Assembly (NCBI RefSeq): GCF_000297395.2
Contig: NZ_HF570108.1
Span: 2,956,106-3,020,105 of the forward strand
Length of the DNA stretch: 64,000 bases
DNA from: Micromonospora lupini str. Lupac 08
GTDB taxonomy: Bacteria > Actinomycetota > Actinomycetes > Mycobacteriales > Micromonosporaceae
Reading direction: 5' to 3'
The position numbers and the translations under genes were made by a program. A model generated the notes under the pieces. It saw only the letters and a list, made by a program, of their open reading frames with translations. It was not told where the DNA came from and ran no database searches. This document shows, in pieces, positions 26,117 to 34,953 of this stretch; positions within the stretch are counted from its first letter, which is position 1; each line of letters begins with the position of its first letter.

Positions 26117-26138
26117 GGCTCCTACGCTAACCAACTAT

Positions 26139-26157
26139 TCCTACTGGGTAAATAGGA
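26139..26157. promoter_or_regulatory. Interrupted palindrome upstream of the Cys leader
   Basis: TCCTA at 26139-26143 and TAGGA at 26153-26157 form an inverted repeat with a 9-nt spacer in an AT-rich patch that stands out from the GC-rich surroundings. It lies 23 nt upstream of the leader ATG, where a promoter is expected. It could be an operator for a sulfur regulator (for example Rrf2/CymR-like); that identity is a guess. Confidence 0.4.
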
Positions 26158-26228
26158 TTTCAGACCCTGGGACGAACTGCGGGGGATCCGAGGCTGTCGA
26201 TGACGCGTGGCCCGGGCGACGCCAGCGG

Positions 26229-26888
26229 TCAGCCGGCCGTCCAGGTGACGGTGCGCAGCCGGTCGCCGAGCAGTCGCCGCGCCCGGGCGACCTGCCGCGC
26301 GTTCGCGTTGACAAGCACGGCCCGCTCCGCGCCGCCGAGGAGGGGCAGATCCGACAGCGAGTCGCTGTAGGCGACCCGCCACGGCGGCGTGACCCCCCCG
26401 GCAGTGAGCTGCGTCATCTTGGTCGCCCCGTGGTTGTGCACGATCAGCCTCGGGCCGTGGATGTGTGAGGCCACGAGCTCGACCTCGGCGAGGCCGATCC
26501 CGTCGAGCAGCGCGCGCGCCAGGGTGTGCTCGCAGGCGGTGACCACGATGACCCGGTCACCCGCCGCGACGTGGGCACGGATCATGTCGACACCGGGCCC
26601 GATGATGCGCCCGGGCTCCGCGCCGAGGTCCGCGCCGAAACGCTCCAGCGCCGTCCGCAGTTGGCTCGCGCTTCGGCCCACCAGGCCGATCCGGCTCATC
26701 CACCGCGCCGCCCATGGGCGGGACGCGGGAACAGCGACGGCCGGCGCGAGGAGGAGGAGCAGGACGACGGCGAGCGGCAGTCGAGCGCCGGCGAAGCCGA
26801 CGCGTCGCATGAAGAGCCCGAACGCGTCCCCGCGCAGGAGTACGCCGTCGAGATCGAAGACGACGGTGTCGCCGGAGGGCGCCCTCAT
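26229..26888 (-). CDS. HAD-family phosphatase (SerB-like subclass IB)
   Basis: A 219-residue haloacid-dehalogenase-fold hydrolase. Motif I VVFDLDGVL (nucleophile Asp) is near residue 10, motif II VIVVTACEHT near 113, a Lys in NHGATKMTQL near 155 and motif III YSDSLSDLPLL near 170. The spacing is that of subclass IB phosphoserine/lipid-type phosphatases. A hydrophobic stretch near residues 40-55 (LPLAVVLLLLLAPAVAV) suggests membrane contact. The start is ATG 26888; the much longer open frame upstream is an artefact. It follows the MpaB-like gene by 17 bp and is probably cotranscribed with it. Confidence 0.82.
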   Translation of the reverse strand: MRAPSGDTVVFDLDGVLLRGDAFGLFMRRVGFAGARLPLAVVLLLLLAPAVAVPASRPWAARWMSRIGLVGRSASQLRTALERFGADLGAEPGRIIGPGVDMIRAHVAAGDRVIVVTACEHTLARALLDGIGLAEVELVASHIHGPRLIVHNHGATKMTQLTAGGVTPPWRVAYSDSLSDLPLLGGAERAVLVNANARQVARARRLLGDRLRTVTWTAG

Positions 26889-26905
26889 CGGTCCACAGTC
26901 GCCCG

Positions 26906-27766
26906 CTACTCGGGGGCGCGGTCGTGGTGCGGACCGAGTTGGCTGATCTCGTACCCGTCGGGGTAGCTCCTGGCTCTGATGCCCTCGGCGAACAGCGGGA
27001 TCGTCCGTGGCGATCCGCACCACCGTTGCAGCCGCGCGCGCGTCTTCAGAGCGGCGTGCAGGCCGGCCCGGATCGGCCACGGCGGCGTGTCGACCCGCGT
27101 CGCGCGTCGCAGTGGCTCGTCGTACATGGCGCTGACCAGCGCGTTTCCCAGCGGTGCGAGCAGCCGGGGGAGCCGGGTGAGCAGCAACATGCGGGTGGCC
27201 CGCTCGATGGCGGCCGCGTCGTCGTTGGGCTGCAGGTGCGCCGCGTCGTGCGCGTCGAACCAGGTCTCGAACTCGGCGTACGACCCGGGGATGTCCGTGA
27301 TGCCCATCCGCCGGCCCAGCTCCCGGTAGAACAGGTACGTCGCCTGCCGCTCGTGGCAGCAGGGCGGGCGCCAGCCGTACTCCTGCAACCACCGGGTCGG
27401 GATCACCACCAGGCAGCCGAGGACGTAGCGGAAGTCGTCGTTGCCGATGTCGTACGGGCGGTGGATCTGGTTGACGCGCCGCAGCGCGTCGCGGCCGCGA
27501 GGTTGGTCGAAGCCGTTGAGCACCATCTCGTACATCAGCAGGCCGGTGTCGTCGATCCGCTTCTGGGTGCGGTCGGTCAGCTCGCCGGTGGCGGTGTGCA
27601 CGGCGGCGATGGCGGGGACGGAGAAGGACCGGTTGAAGGCGAGGTTGAGGCCGAGCTTCATGTCCCACGGGAACTCGCGACGCAGCATGGTCTGGTAGAT
27701 GTCCAGGTAGTCGCGCCGCGGGTCCAGCGTTCGGGTCTGCTTCAGGTTGTCGTAACGGCCTCTCAT
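26906..27766 (-). CDS. MpaB-like/DUF2236 oxygenase-family protein
   Basis: A 286-residue protein of the ER-bound oxygenase MpaB/latex-clearing (Lcp) family. The conserved core HRPYDIGNDDFRYVLGCLVVIPTRW lies near residue 100, with FETWFDAHDAAHL further on. Characterised relatives use haem to oxidise isoprenoid or polyisoprene chains; this protein's substrate is unknown. The chosen ATG 27766 is the first Met consistent with family length; the open frame to 27988 runs into the divergent gene. An inverted repeat at 27798-27813 sits just upstream. Confidence 0.8.
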   Translation of the reverse strand: MRGRYDNLKQTRTLDPRRDYLDIYQTMLRREFPWDMKLGLNLAFNRSFSVPAIAAVHTATGELTDRTQKRIDDTGLLMYEMVLNGFDQPRGRDALRRVNQIHRPYDIGNDDFRYVLGCLVVIPTRWLQEYGWRPPCCHERQATYLFYRELGRRMGITDIPGSYAEFETWFDAHDAAHLQPNDDAAAIERATRMLLLTRLPRLLAPLGNALVSAMYDEPLRRATRVDTPPWPIRAGLHAALKTRARLQRWCGSPRTIPLFAEGIRARSYPDGYEISQLGPHHDRAPE

Positions 27767-27797
27767 CGGCGGGCGTCTCCAGACCTCGGCACGGAAC

Positions 27798-27813
27798 GTG
27801 AGTGTAAACTCAC
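27798..27813. promoter_or_regulatory. Operator-like inverted repeat between divergent genes
   Basis: GTGAGT-GTAA-ACTCAC is a perfect 6+6 bp inverted repeat in the 79-bp gap between the MpaB-like gene and the kinase-like gene. Such repeats are typical TetR-family operators, and TetR regulators often control MpaB-like genes. No regulator gene lies next to it, so the cognate protein would act in trans. Confidence 0.5.
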
Positions 27814-27845
27814 TCCGGTTCGGAGCGCGGATGAGCGAGGTGGGC

Positions 27846-28523
27846 ATGGCGCACGGCACCCGGGGCGAAATGCTCGGCCGCCTGGCCGCTGCGGTCGGGT
27901 CCGTCGCCGTCGCGCACCCGACGCGGGTCGCCGTCGACGGCCCGCCCGCCGCCGGCAAGACCACCCTCGCCGACGAGCTGGCCGACATCCTGCGCGACCA
28001 GGGCCGCTACGTCATCCGCGCGACTATCGACGATTTCCTCTTCCCCCGGGCGCGGCGCTATCCGCGCGGCGAGTATTCGGCCGAAGGCTGCTACTACGAC
28101 ACCCACGACCACGCGGCGCTGAACCGGGTTCTGCTGGATCCGCTCGGGCCGGGCGGAGACCGAGGTTTCCAACCCGCGGTCTACGACCACGCCGCGGACA
28201 CCGTGCTGTCCCCGCCGGTCACGACCGCCCCGGCCGGCGCGGTGCTGCTCCTCGACGGCGTCTTCCTGATGCGCCCGGAACTGATCGATCGGTGGGACCT
28301 GCGCGTCTACGTGTCGACCGCGTTCGAGGCGACAGTGGATCGTGCCGTGCTCCGGGAGCGTCAGGTGTCGTCCCGGGCCGACGTCGAACGGCGCTGGCGC
28401 GAGCGTTACATTCCCGCGCAGCAGCTCTACAACGCGACGGTCCGCCCGACGGAGCACGCCGACATCGTCGTGCACAACGACGACCCTCGGCGGCCGCTCT
28501 GGGAGACAGGTCCGGCCCGGTGA
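27846..28523 (+). CDS. Uridine kinase-like P-loop NTPase
   Basis: A 225-residue P-loop kinase-like protein. Walker A is DGPPAAGKTTLADEL near residue 30; DDFLFPR near 60 and the Arg-rich REGQ/RERQVSSRADVERRWRERYIPAQQLY segment near 175 form the nucleoside-kinase-like lid. Relatives are annotated as uridine kinases, but many actinobacterial copies have no proven substrate. Three in-frame starts exist; ATG 27846 is preferred because GAGG (27837-27840) precedes it by 5 nt. It is divergent from the MpaB-like gene. Confidence 0.75.
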   Translation: MAHGTRGEMLGRLAAAVGSVAVAHPTRVAVDGPPAAGKTTLADELADILRDQGRYVIRATIDDFLFPRARRYPRGEYSAEGCYYDTHDHAALNRVLLDPLGPGGDRGFQPAVYDHAADTVLSPPVTTAPAGAVLLLDGVFLMRPELIDRWDLRVYVSTAFEATVDRAVLRERQVSSRADVERRWRERYIPAQQLYNATVRPTEHADIVVHNDDPRRPLWETGPAR

Positions 28524-28610
28524 CGTGAGACGTCGGTGACGTGAGCCGTCCGCCGCGTGGAATTGCTGGGGGAGCCGTCCGCTGTGGCTACCCGCCGTGT
28601 CGATGTGCCG

Positions 28611-28662
28611 GTGAGCGGTATACCGCAGAGGTATGACTATGACTCTGCGGTATACCGCTCAC
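28611..28662. repeat. Perfect 20-bp inverted repeat (large stem-loop) between convergent genes
   Basis: The arm 28611-28630 (GTGAGCGGTATACCGCAGAG) is repeated exactly in inverse orientation at 28643-28662, with a 12-nt loop GTATGACTATGA. Each arm also contains the self-palindrome CGGTATACCG. It lies between the stops of two convergent genes, so it may act as a bidirectional terminator, but there is no T-tract and a perfect 20-bp match is longer than needed. A REP/MITE-like element or a paired operator are alternatives. Confidence 0.85.
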
Positions 28663-28712
28663 GACCACATCCGCCCCCCACGGAGGTGACCGCCGGCCGC
28701 GCTCACCGCCGA

Positions 28713-29765
28713 TCAGTACGGGTAGCCCGGGACGTTGAGCCGCACGCTGTAGAGGCCGGAGTCGCCCCAGGGACCCGAGGTGACGTAGAGGGTCTGCCGG
28801 TCGGGCCCGCCGAAGGCCACGTTCGTGGTCCCGGAGAAGCCGGGCCGGATCGTGCCGAGCTGGGCGCCCGTGGGGGAGTAGACGTGGACCAACGAGTCCC
28901 CGCCCGCGGCCCAGTACACGTTGCCGGCGCAGTCGATCGTGACGCCGTCCGGACCGCCGATGTAGTTGACGAACACGCTGCGCGCGCCGATGCTGCCGTC
29001 GGGCCGGACGACGTACTTGTAGATCTTGTTCTCGGAGTAGGCGCCCACGTAGAGCGTGGCGCCGTCCGGCGCGAGGGCGATGCCGTTGGGCTGGCGCAAC
29101 TGGTCGTCCACGAGCGACACCTGGCCGTTGGAGACGCGGAAGACGCTGGTGCGACCGTTCATCTGGTCCGGGCGGTTGCCGCGCTGGAAGTTGGGGTCGG
29201 TGAAGTAGGTGACGCCGTCCGACCGGACCGCGACGTCGTTGGGCGAGTTGAACGCCCGGCCCTGGTAGTTCGCCGCGACGGTGCTGCGGCTGCGGTCGCT
29301 CAACCGGTACGCGGACACGTTCCGCTGGTCGTGGGTGGCCGCGATGATCTGCTGGCCGTCGGCGCTGAGCGCCAGACCGTTGCTGCCGGCGTTGGAGATG
29401 AACGTGTCGAAGGTCGACGGCGGGGTGAACCGGCGGATCGTGGACGGCTGGACGTTGTACGGTCCGGTGCCGGGGGCCATGTCGGAGAAGAGCAGGTAGC
29501 CGCCGTTGGCGACCCAGACCGGCCCTTCGAGGAAGTTGAAGCCACTCCGGATCTTCGTCGCCGTCAGGGAGCTGGACGGCAGCGGCGAGCCGTAGACGGC
29601 GCCCGTCGGGCACGCTCCGGGAGGCGCGCCGGGTGGGCCGGCGAGCGCGGCGGCGGCCGTGGTGTGAGCGCTCACAGGACCGGCGGCGGCACCGGCGGGC
29701 AGCGGGGCGGCGGCGGTCGCGAGACACAGACCGGCCAGTACGGCAATCGTGGGTCGCCAGGTCAT
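28713..29765 (-). CDS. Secreted SMP-30/gluconolactonase-like beta-propeller protein
   Basis: A 350-residue exported protein with a signal peptide (hydrophobic AVLAGLCLATAAAPLPAGA in the first 25 residues). The mature part is a six-bladed beta-propeller of the SGL/LRE type: FLEGPVWV near residue 80 (metal Glu), NGLALSADG, NSPNDVAVRSDG near 175 (metal Asn), QPNGIALAPDG near 225 and GPDGVTIDCAGNVYW near 275. Family members hydrolyse sugar lactones or related esters using a divalent metal. ATG 29765 is chosen because GGAG lies 7 nt upstream; an in-frame TTG at 29777 is weaker. Confidence 0.85.
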   Translation of the reverse strand: MTWRPTIAVLAGLCLATAAAPLPAGAAAGPVSAHTTAAAALAGPPGAPPGACPTGAVYGSPLPSSSLTATKIRSGFNFLEGPVWVANGGYLLFSDMAPGTGPYNVQPSTIRRFTPPSTFDTFISNAGSNGLALSADGQQIIAATHDQRNVSAYRLSDRSRSTVAANYQGRAFNSPNDVAVRSDGVTYFTDPNFQRGNRPDQMNGRTSVFRVSNGQVSLVDDQLRQPNGIALAPDGATLYVGAYSENKIYKYVVRPDGSIGARSVFVNYIGGPDGVTIDCAGNVYWAAGGDSLVHVYSPTGAQLGTIRPGFSGTTNVAFGGPDRQTLYVTSGPWGDSGLYSVRLNVPGYPY

Positions 29766-29864
29766 CGGGTGCTCCAATCGGCGTCGGCGGGTCGCGATGA
29801 CCGGCGGCCGACGGTGTCGGGGTAGGGGGCGGACCGGCAGCGTGGCCGGTCCGCCGATGGGCGG

Positions 29865-31379
29865 CTATTCCAGGTGGAAGGTGGCGGAGGCGCGCTCGGC
29901 GCTCGTGGAGACCGCCTCCAGGTAGAGCAGGCCGTCGCGGTGGCGCACGTAGCGGCCCGGATAGTTCTGGGACTCCAGGGAGAGCCCGGCGCTGTCGGCC
30001 AGGCCCGCTCGGCGCTGGAAGCTCGCGTCGCTGGAGAAGACGGATGAGCCGTCGTTGCGCGCGATGGACAGGGCGAAGCCGTAGTGCCGCAGGTAGTAGC
30101 CAGGGAAATTCGTCGACTCCAGCGACACCGTTCCTCCGCCGGCGAGGCCGCCGACGATGCGGAACTGGGAGTCGGCGAGGTTGGCGACGTTCGGCTCGAC
30201 CCGGGCCCGGTAGTCGTAGTGCCGGATGTAGCTGGTGGTCAGGTCGTGCGACCGCAGCCGGACCGGGGTGGTGCCGTCGGGCACCGGGATGCCGAAGTTG
30301 GGGCTGCCGTCGGCGTTCCAGTACAGCTTCTGCAGCCGGGTGCGCCGGTTGGGATCGTTGAGCGGATCACCGCTGATGTCGCGGTAGTTGCGGTCGTGGT
30401 AGACCAGGATGTCGCTCTGCCCGTCCTCGGAGACGGTGAACGAGTTGTGGCCGGGGCCGTACTGGCCGGTGGCCGCGTTGGTGGTGAACACCGGGTTCGG
30501 GCTCTTGCTCCAGGCGGCGGCGTCGAGCAGGTTCGCGCTGGCCGAGGCGCTCAGCATCCCGAGGCAGTAGTTGGCGTCCGTGGCGCTTGCGGAGTAGGTC
30601 AGGAAGAGGCGGCCGTTGCGCTGGATCACGGCGGGCCCCTCGGCGACCCGGTAGCCGCGGGTCTCCCAGTCGTACGTCGGCACGACGAGCCGGGTCACGG
30701 TGCCGGTGATCTGCCACGGGTTGGCGCCCATCCGGGCGAGGTAGACGTTCGAGTTGGTGGAGATGCCCGGCTCCTGCTGCGCCCAGGTCAGGTAGCGCAC
30801 GCCGTTGGCCACGAAGGTCGAGGCGTCCAGGCTGAAGGTGTCCCAGGGTGTCGTGATCCGGCCGCGCTCGGTCCACGAACCGCTCAGCGGGTTCGCGTTG
30901 GCGTTCTCCAGCACGTACATCCGGATGCGCCACACGTCGTCGGTCCGGCCGGCGGCGAAGTAGACGTACCACCTGTTGTTTATGAAGTGGATCTCCGGCG
31001 CCCAGATGTGGGCGCCCATCTCTCCGCTGGTGTGCCGGGTCCAGATCGTCGTCTCCGCCGCCGTCGCCAACCCCTGCAGGGTCGTCGCGCGCCGCAGCAC
31101 GATCCGGTCGTACTGCGGCACGGTCGCGGTCAGGTAGTAGTAGCCGTCGGTGTGCCGGAAGATGTGCGGGTCGGCCCGCTGGTTGACAAGCGGATTGGTG
31201 TAGTTCACGGCGGGCGCGGCGTGCGCCGGCCCGGCCATCGGCAGGCCGACCGACACAGCGAGCACCACCAGCACGGCGGTCAGAATCGCTCGTGGGCGTC
31301 GGGCGCGACCGCGACCGGTACGCCCCGGGCCGGTGACTCGGCGGGCGGCGGCATCGGTGCGGTGCAGTGGCAGCAGCAT
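29865..31379 (-). CDS. Secreted GH43 arabinan-degrading enzyme with AbfB (CBM42) domain
   Basis: A 504-residue secreted glycosidase. A long N-region with a hydrophobic signal (LTAVLVVLAVSVGLPMAGPAHA) is followed by a GH43 five-bladed propeller: catalytic-base Asp in NQRADPHIF near residue 68, APEIHF near 125, and acid Glu in RVAEGPAVIQ near 243. From about residue 375 an AbfB arabinose-binding beta-trefoil follows, seen as repeats ending in YYLRHY, RYVRHR and IRHYDYRARVEP. It should remove alpha-L-arabinofuranose or cut arabinan outside the cell. ATG 31379 is chosen; the frame extends upstream without support. A LacI-type palindrome lies about 135 bp upstream. Confidence 0.88.
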   Translation of the reverse strand: MLLPLHRTDAAARRVTGPGRTGRGRARRPRAILTAVLVVLAVSVGLPMAGPAHAAPAVNYTNPLVNQRADPHIFRHTDGYYYLTATVPQYDRIVLRRATTLQGLATAAETTIWTRHTSGEMGAHIWAPEIHFINNRWYVYFAAGRTDDVWRIRMYVLENANANPLSGSWTERGRITTPWDTFSLDASTFVANGVRYLTWAQQEPGISTNSNVYLARMGANPWQITGTVTRLVVPTYDWETRGYRVAEGPAVIQRNGRLFLTYSASATDANYCLGMLSASASANLLDAAAWSKSPNPVFTTNAATGQYGPGHNSFTVSEDGQSDILVYHDRNYRDISGDPLNDPNRRTRLQKLYWNADGSPNFGIPVPDGTTPVRLRSHDLTTSYIRHYDYRARVEPNVANLADSQFRIVGGLAGGGTVSLESTNFPGYYLRHYGFALSIARNDGSSVFSSDASFQRRAGLADSAGLSLESQNYPGRYVRHRDGLLYLEAVSTSAERASATFHLE

Positions 31380-31513
31380 CCGTCCTCCGTGACGTCTGTG
31401 CGCGAGAGCCGACCGGCCGCGAAGGCGGCGATCGACCCGCGGCACCCGCTGGGAAGGAGCGCCCGCGGGTCGGGAACATGACGAGGGCGTTGCGCCCACG
31501 TAACGGCCCTAAG

Positions 31514-31527
31514 TGTTGGCGCTAACA
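31514..31527. promoter_or_regulatory. LacI-type operator candidate upstream of the GH43 gene
   Basis: TGTTGGCGCTAACA is a near-perfect palindrome (one mismatch pair) with the central CG typical of LacI-family sites controlling sugar-degradation genes in actinomycetes. It lies about 135 bp upstream of the GH43 start. A second inverted repeat, TTGAC-GAGT-GTCAA, directly follows at 31528-31541. No LacI gene is nearby. Confidence 0.5.
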
Positions 31528-31608
31528 TTGACGAGTGTCAAGATGTTCCGGAACGCACCGGGTGCCCGGTCCGGCGGATGCGTCGACAGCCGAGGAGGAG
31601 GCCCGGGG

Positions 31609-32124
31609 CTACCGCGCCCGAGCCGGTCGCGCCGGCGTGTCGAGGAGGACCTCGTACCGGTGGAGGTCGCCGTCGACGCCGACGCGGCGGAACCCGGCGC
31701 GTTCGAGCGTCCGTTGGGAGGCGACGTTGTCCGCGGTGGTGTCGGCGGCGACGCGGGACAGCCCGTGACCGGCCGCGACGTCCAGCAGGGCCGTCAGTGC
31801 CTCCGCCGCGTAGCCGTGACCACGCGCGGATGGGGAGAGGCCGTAGCCGACCTCGACGCGTCCGTCGTCCGGCTGGCCCTTGAAGCCGATGCCGCCGACG
31901 GCCAACCCGTCGGCGGCCCGGGTGATCCGGTAGTGCCCGAAGGGGCGCTGGTCGCCGTGCGCGGCCGTGGCGCCGAGGAAGGCCCGGACCCCGTGGACGT
32001 CGCCGTCGAACGGAAAGTCCTCGGCCCAGGTGTCGCCGGCTTCGGGGCGCCGGCCGACGATGCGTTCGCCCTCCGCCGCGTCGATGGGGTGCAGGCGCAG
32101 TCGCGGCGTTCGCAGTTCGGTCAC
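31609..32124 (-). CDS. GNAT-family N-acetyltransferase (RimJ/RimL type)
   Basis: A 171-residue acetyltransferase. It starts LRTPRLRLHPI, typical of RimJ/L-like enzymes; the acetyl-CoA pyrophosphate loop is LSPSARGHGYAAEAL near residue 105, followed by ADTTADNVASQRTLERAGFRRVG. It should acetylate an amine on a protein N-terminus or small molecule; the acceptor is unknown. GTG 32124 is preferred because homology begins there; the frame opens further to 32160. Confidence 0.82.
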   Translation of the reverse strand: MTELRTPRLRLHPIDAAEGERIVGRRPEAGDTWAEDFPFDGDVHGVRAFLGATAAHGDQRPFGHYRITRAADGLAVGGIGFKGQPDDGRVEVGYGLSPSARGHGYAAEALTALLDVAAGHGLSRVAADTTADNVASQRTLERAGFRRVGVDGDLHRYEVLLDTPARPARAR

Positions 32125-32304
32125 GGGCAACAGGGAAGCAGCCCTCCGCGCCGGGCACAAGCCGATTACGGCCGCGGAGCAGCCGGTCGGCGCCGCGGGG
32201 GAACCTGCGGCTGAACCTGACGTTTCGCGGTCGAGGAACGGGTAATCAGGCGTGCCGGCGCGGCCGGCGGATGAACACTGTCACGGAACAAGGGAGTGCG
32301 TGCC

Positions 32305-33018
32305 ATGCCCGATCCGGAGCCCACCATCGTCCTCGTGCACGGCGCGTTCGCCGACTCGTCGAGTTGGAACGGCGTGATCGAGCGGCTGGGCGCCGCGTAC
32401 AACGTGGTGGCCGCCGCCAACCCGCTGCGCAGCGTCGCCGGCGACGCCGCGTACGTGCGGGACGTGGCGCGCGGGACCGGCGGCCCGGTCGTTCTCGTCG
32501 GGCACTCCTACGGCGGCATGGTCATCACGCAGGCCGCGGCGGGCGAGACCTCGGTGCGGGCCCTCGTGTACGTCAACGCCTTCGCACCGGACACCGGCGA
32601 GTCGGGGTTGTCGCTGTCCGGGAAGTTCCCCGGCAGCACGCTGGCCGACACCCTGGTGCAGTATCCGCTGTCCACCGGTGGCAACGAGATGGCGATCGGC
32701 CAGGACGCCTATCACGCGCAGTTCGCCGCGGACTCGTCGGACGACGTCGCCGCCCTGATGGCCCGGACCCAGCGGCCGATCACCGAGCAGGCCCTGAGCG
32801 ACGGGCTGACCGGCGACCCCGCCTGGCGGTCCCTGCCGAGCTGGTTCGTCTTCGGCGACGCCGACAAGAACATCCCGGCCGCCGCGCACCGGTTCATGGC
32901 CGAGCGGGCCGCCCCGCGCGGCCAGCGCGAGGTCGTCGGCGGTTCGCACGCGATGGCGGTGGCCCGGCCGGGCGAGGTCGCCGAGTCGATCATCGAGGCG
33001 GTCCGCGCCACCAGTTGA
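32305..33018 (+). CDS. Alpha/beta hydrolase (esterase-like)
   Basis: A 237-residue alpha/beta hydrolase of the small plant-esterase-like (hydroxynitrile-lyase/MES) branch common in actinobacteria. Seen: IVLVHGAFADSSSWNGVIERL at the start with the oxyanion-hole HG, nucleophile Ser in VGHSYGGMVI near residue 70, VFGDADKNIP near 190 (acid) and GGSHAMAVARPGEVAESI near 212 (His). ATG 32305 has AAGGGAG 8 nt upstream, which favours it over GTG 32296. Substrate unknown. Confidence 0.86.
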   Translation: MPDPEPTIVLVHGAFADSSSWNGVIERLGAAYNVVAAANPLRSVAGDAAYVRDVARGTGGPVVLVGHSYGGMVITQAAAGETSVRALVYVNAFAPDTGESGLSLSGKFPGSTLADTLVQYPLSTGGNEMAIGQDAYHAQFAADSSDDVAALMARTQRPITEQALSDGLTGDPAWRSLPSWFVFGDADKNIPAAAHRFMAERAAPRGQREVVGGSHAMAVARPGEVAESIIEAVRATS

Positions 33019-33061
33019 CGCGACGCCAGGGTTAAGGCAGGCCCGGCGTAGCCTGGCGATC

Positions 33062-33520
33062 ATGGGGGACTGGGCGGTTCGGCAGGCGTCGGTCGCGGAC
33101 GTCGAGGCCGTGGCCGAGTTGCGGGCCGTGGTGCTGCGGGCGGATCTGGAACGGCTCGGGCGCTACGACGAGCAGCGGGTGCGCCAACGGCTGCGGGACG
33201 GCTTCGCGCCCGCGCACACCTGGATGATCGAGGTGGGCGGCGCATTCGCCGGCTGCGTGTCGCTGCGGCCGGCCGACGACGCGCACTGGCTGGAGCACTT
33301 CTACCTGGCTCCCCACCTCCAGGGTGGCGGCATCGGTGCGGCAGTGCTGCGCGAGTTGCTCGATCGGTGCGACCGCGACGGCATCCGGGTCCGGTTGAAC
33401 GTGCTGCGGGGCAGCCCGGCGCGGCGGCTGTACGAGCGGCACGGATTCACCGTCGAGTCCGAGGATCCGGTGGACGTGTACATGGTGCGCGAGCCGACCC
33501 GGGCCGGGCGCGACGACTGA
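33062..33520 (+). CDS. GNAT-family N-acetyltransferase
   Basis: A 152-residue GNAT. Core motif LAPHLQGGGIGAAVLRELLDRC near residue 82 (acetyl-CoA loop), then LNVLRGSPARRLYERHGFTVESED near 120. This layout is that of single-domain small-molecule or peptide acetyltransferases. The acceptor is unknown. ATG 33062 starts 43 bp after the hydrolase stop; a short inverted repeat (CGCCAGG 33024-33030, CCTGGCG 33052-33058) fills the gap. Confidence 0.83.
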   Translation: MGDWAVRQASVADVEAVAELRAVVLRADLERLGRYDEQRVRQRLRDGFAPAHTWMIEVGGAFAGCVSLRPADDAHWLEHFYLAPHLQGGGIGAAVLRELLDRCDRDGIRVRLNVLRGSPARRLYERHGFTVESEDPVDVYMVREPTRAGRDD

Positions 33521-34924
33521 TCAACCGCCGCGGCCGGTCGTCTCCCGGTACGCCGCCGCGATTCCGGCCAGGCCGCGCCCCAGCTCGGGGCCGCGTACCC
33601 CGGCGTAGCCGAGGACCAGCGCCGGCGGCCGGTCGTCCGCGCGCAGGGCGTAGAAACGGCCACCGCGGATCAGCACCGACCGACGGCGGGCCGCCTGCAC
33701 CATCGCCTCCTCGGCGCACCGCGCCGGCAGCACCAGGTACGCCTGGAGCCCGCCGTTTCGACCGAGGACCGTGACGTCGGGCAGGTGGCGGGTGACGAAC
33801 TGCTGGACCGCCTGGCGGCGTTTCTGGACGTCGGCGCCGAGTCGGCGCAGATGCCTGTCGAAGGCGCCGGTGTCGATCAGGCGGGCGAAGGCGAGTTGCT
33901 CCAGGCCGGAGCAGCCGATGTCCCAGCCGGCGCGGACCCGCTCGACGCGTGCGGTCAGGCCGGGCGGGATGGCCAGCCAGCCGAGGCGGAGCGCCGGGGC
34001 GAGGACCTTGCTGGCGCTGCCGGCGTAGATCACCCGGTCCGGTGCGAGGCTCTGCAGTGCCGGCATCCGCTGCGCCGGGGCGACCAGGGCGGCGTCGAAG
34101 TCGTCCTCGATGACGTAGCCGTCCACCTCCTCGGCCCAGGCGACCAGGTGCGCCCGGCGTTGCGCGCTGAGCGTGGCACCGGTCGGGAACTGGCTGGCCG
34201 GGGTGACGAGCGCGGCACGGACCCCGCTCGCGGCCAACGCGTCGACCCGGATGCCCTCGCCGTCCACCGGGATGCCCACCGGACGCAGGCCGGCCTCGGC
34301 GATGAACTCCCACTCGCCCGGGTGCCCCGGGTCCTCCACCCCCAGGGTGTCGTGGCCCCGGTCGCGCAGCTCGCGGCAGAGCAGCGCGAGGCCCTGCGCG
34401 AACCCTGACGTGATCATGAGGTGTTCGGGTCGGGTGCGTACGCCCCGCACCCGGCCGAGGTAGCCGGCGAGGGTGTGCCGCACGACCGGCAGGCCGGACG
34501 GTGGGGCGTACCCCAGCTCGCGGCGGCCGGCCGAGGTGACCACCGCGCTGACCGCCCGGATCCAGTCCTGGCGGGGGAAGGTGGAGTCGTGCAGGCCGCC
34601 GGTGCGCAGGTCGCACAGCGCCGCGGCGGGGGCGCGGTCGTCCGGCGTGAGCGCCGAGCCGAGGTCGGTGCGTGCCGCCGTCGCCACGGAGGTGCCGGAG
34701 CCGTGCTGGGAGACCAGGTACCCCTCGGCGCAGAGCTGTTCGTACGCCTCGACGACCACACTGCGGGACACCCCGAGGTCGGCGGCGAGCTGTCGGCTCG
34801 ACGGCACGCGGGTGCCGGGACGCAGCGCGCCCTCCTCGATCTGCGTACGGAATGCGTTACGGAGCTGCACCGCGAGCGTTTCCCGTGATTGGGCGTCTAT
34901 TGACAGGCTTAGATTCAGGGACAA
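33521..34924 (-). CDS. MocR/PdxR-family transcriptional regulator 1 (left flank of cluster B)
   Basis: A 467-residue GntR/aminotransferase fusion. The winged helix occupies about residues 10-80 ([51 protein letters not shown]). A degenerate class I aminotransferase domain follows, with the PLP Lys in [17 protein letters not shown] near residue 300. MocR regulators sense PLP or amino-acid-PLP adducts. The start is probably TTG 34924, with CGGAG 8-9 nt upstream; no better start exists nearer than 35005. It is divergent from the cluster B operon, with AAGTGGT repeats in between, so it is the likely cluster regulator. Its stop lies directly beside the GNAT stop. Confidence 0.85.
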   Translation of the reverse strand: MSLNLSLSIDAQSRETLAVQLRNAFRTQIEEGALRPGTRVPSSRQLAADLGVSRSVVVEAYEQLCAEGYLVSQHGSGTSVATAARTDLGSALTPDDRAPAAALCDLRTGGLHDSTFPRQDWIRAVSAVVTSAGRRELGYAPPSGLPVVRHTLAGYLGRVRGVRTRPEHLMITSGFAQGLALLCRELRDRGHDTLGVEDPGHPGEWEFIAEAGLRPVGIPVDGEGIRVDALAASGVRAALVTPASQFPTGATLSAQRRAHLVAWAEEVDGYVIEDDFDAALVAPAQRMPALQSLAPDRVIYAGSASKVLAPALRLGWLAIPPGLTARVERVRAGWDIGCSGLEQLAFARLIDTGAFDRHLRRLGADVQKRRQAVQQFVTRHLPDVTVLGRNGGLQAYLVLPARCAEEAMVQAARRRSVLIRGGRFYALRADDRPPALVLGYAGVRGPELGRGLAGIAAAYRETTGRGG

Positions 34925-34953
34925 GTGGTCCGCTCCGAGATCGTCGAAGTGGT
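34923..34953. promoter_or_regulatory. AAGTGGT direct repeats in the MocR/cluster B divergent promoter
   Basis: AAGTGGT occurs at 34923-34929 and 34947-34953 in the same orientation, 24 bp apart start to start. MocR/PdxR proteins bind direct repeats, and the PdxR site recalled for Corynebacterium contains AAAGTGGW. The first copy overlaps the presumed TTG start of regulator 1, which would allow autoregulation. The rest of the 264-bp gap (34925-35188) should hold the cluster B promoter. Confidence 0.5.
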
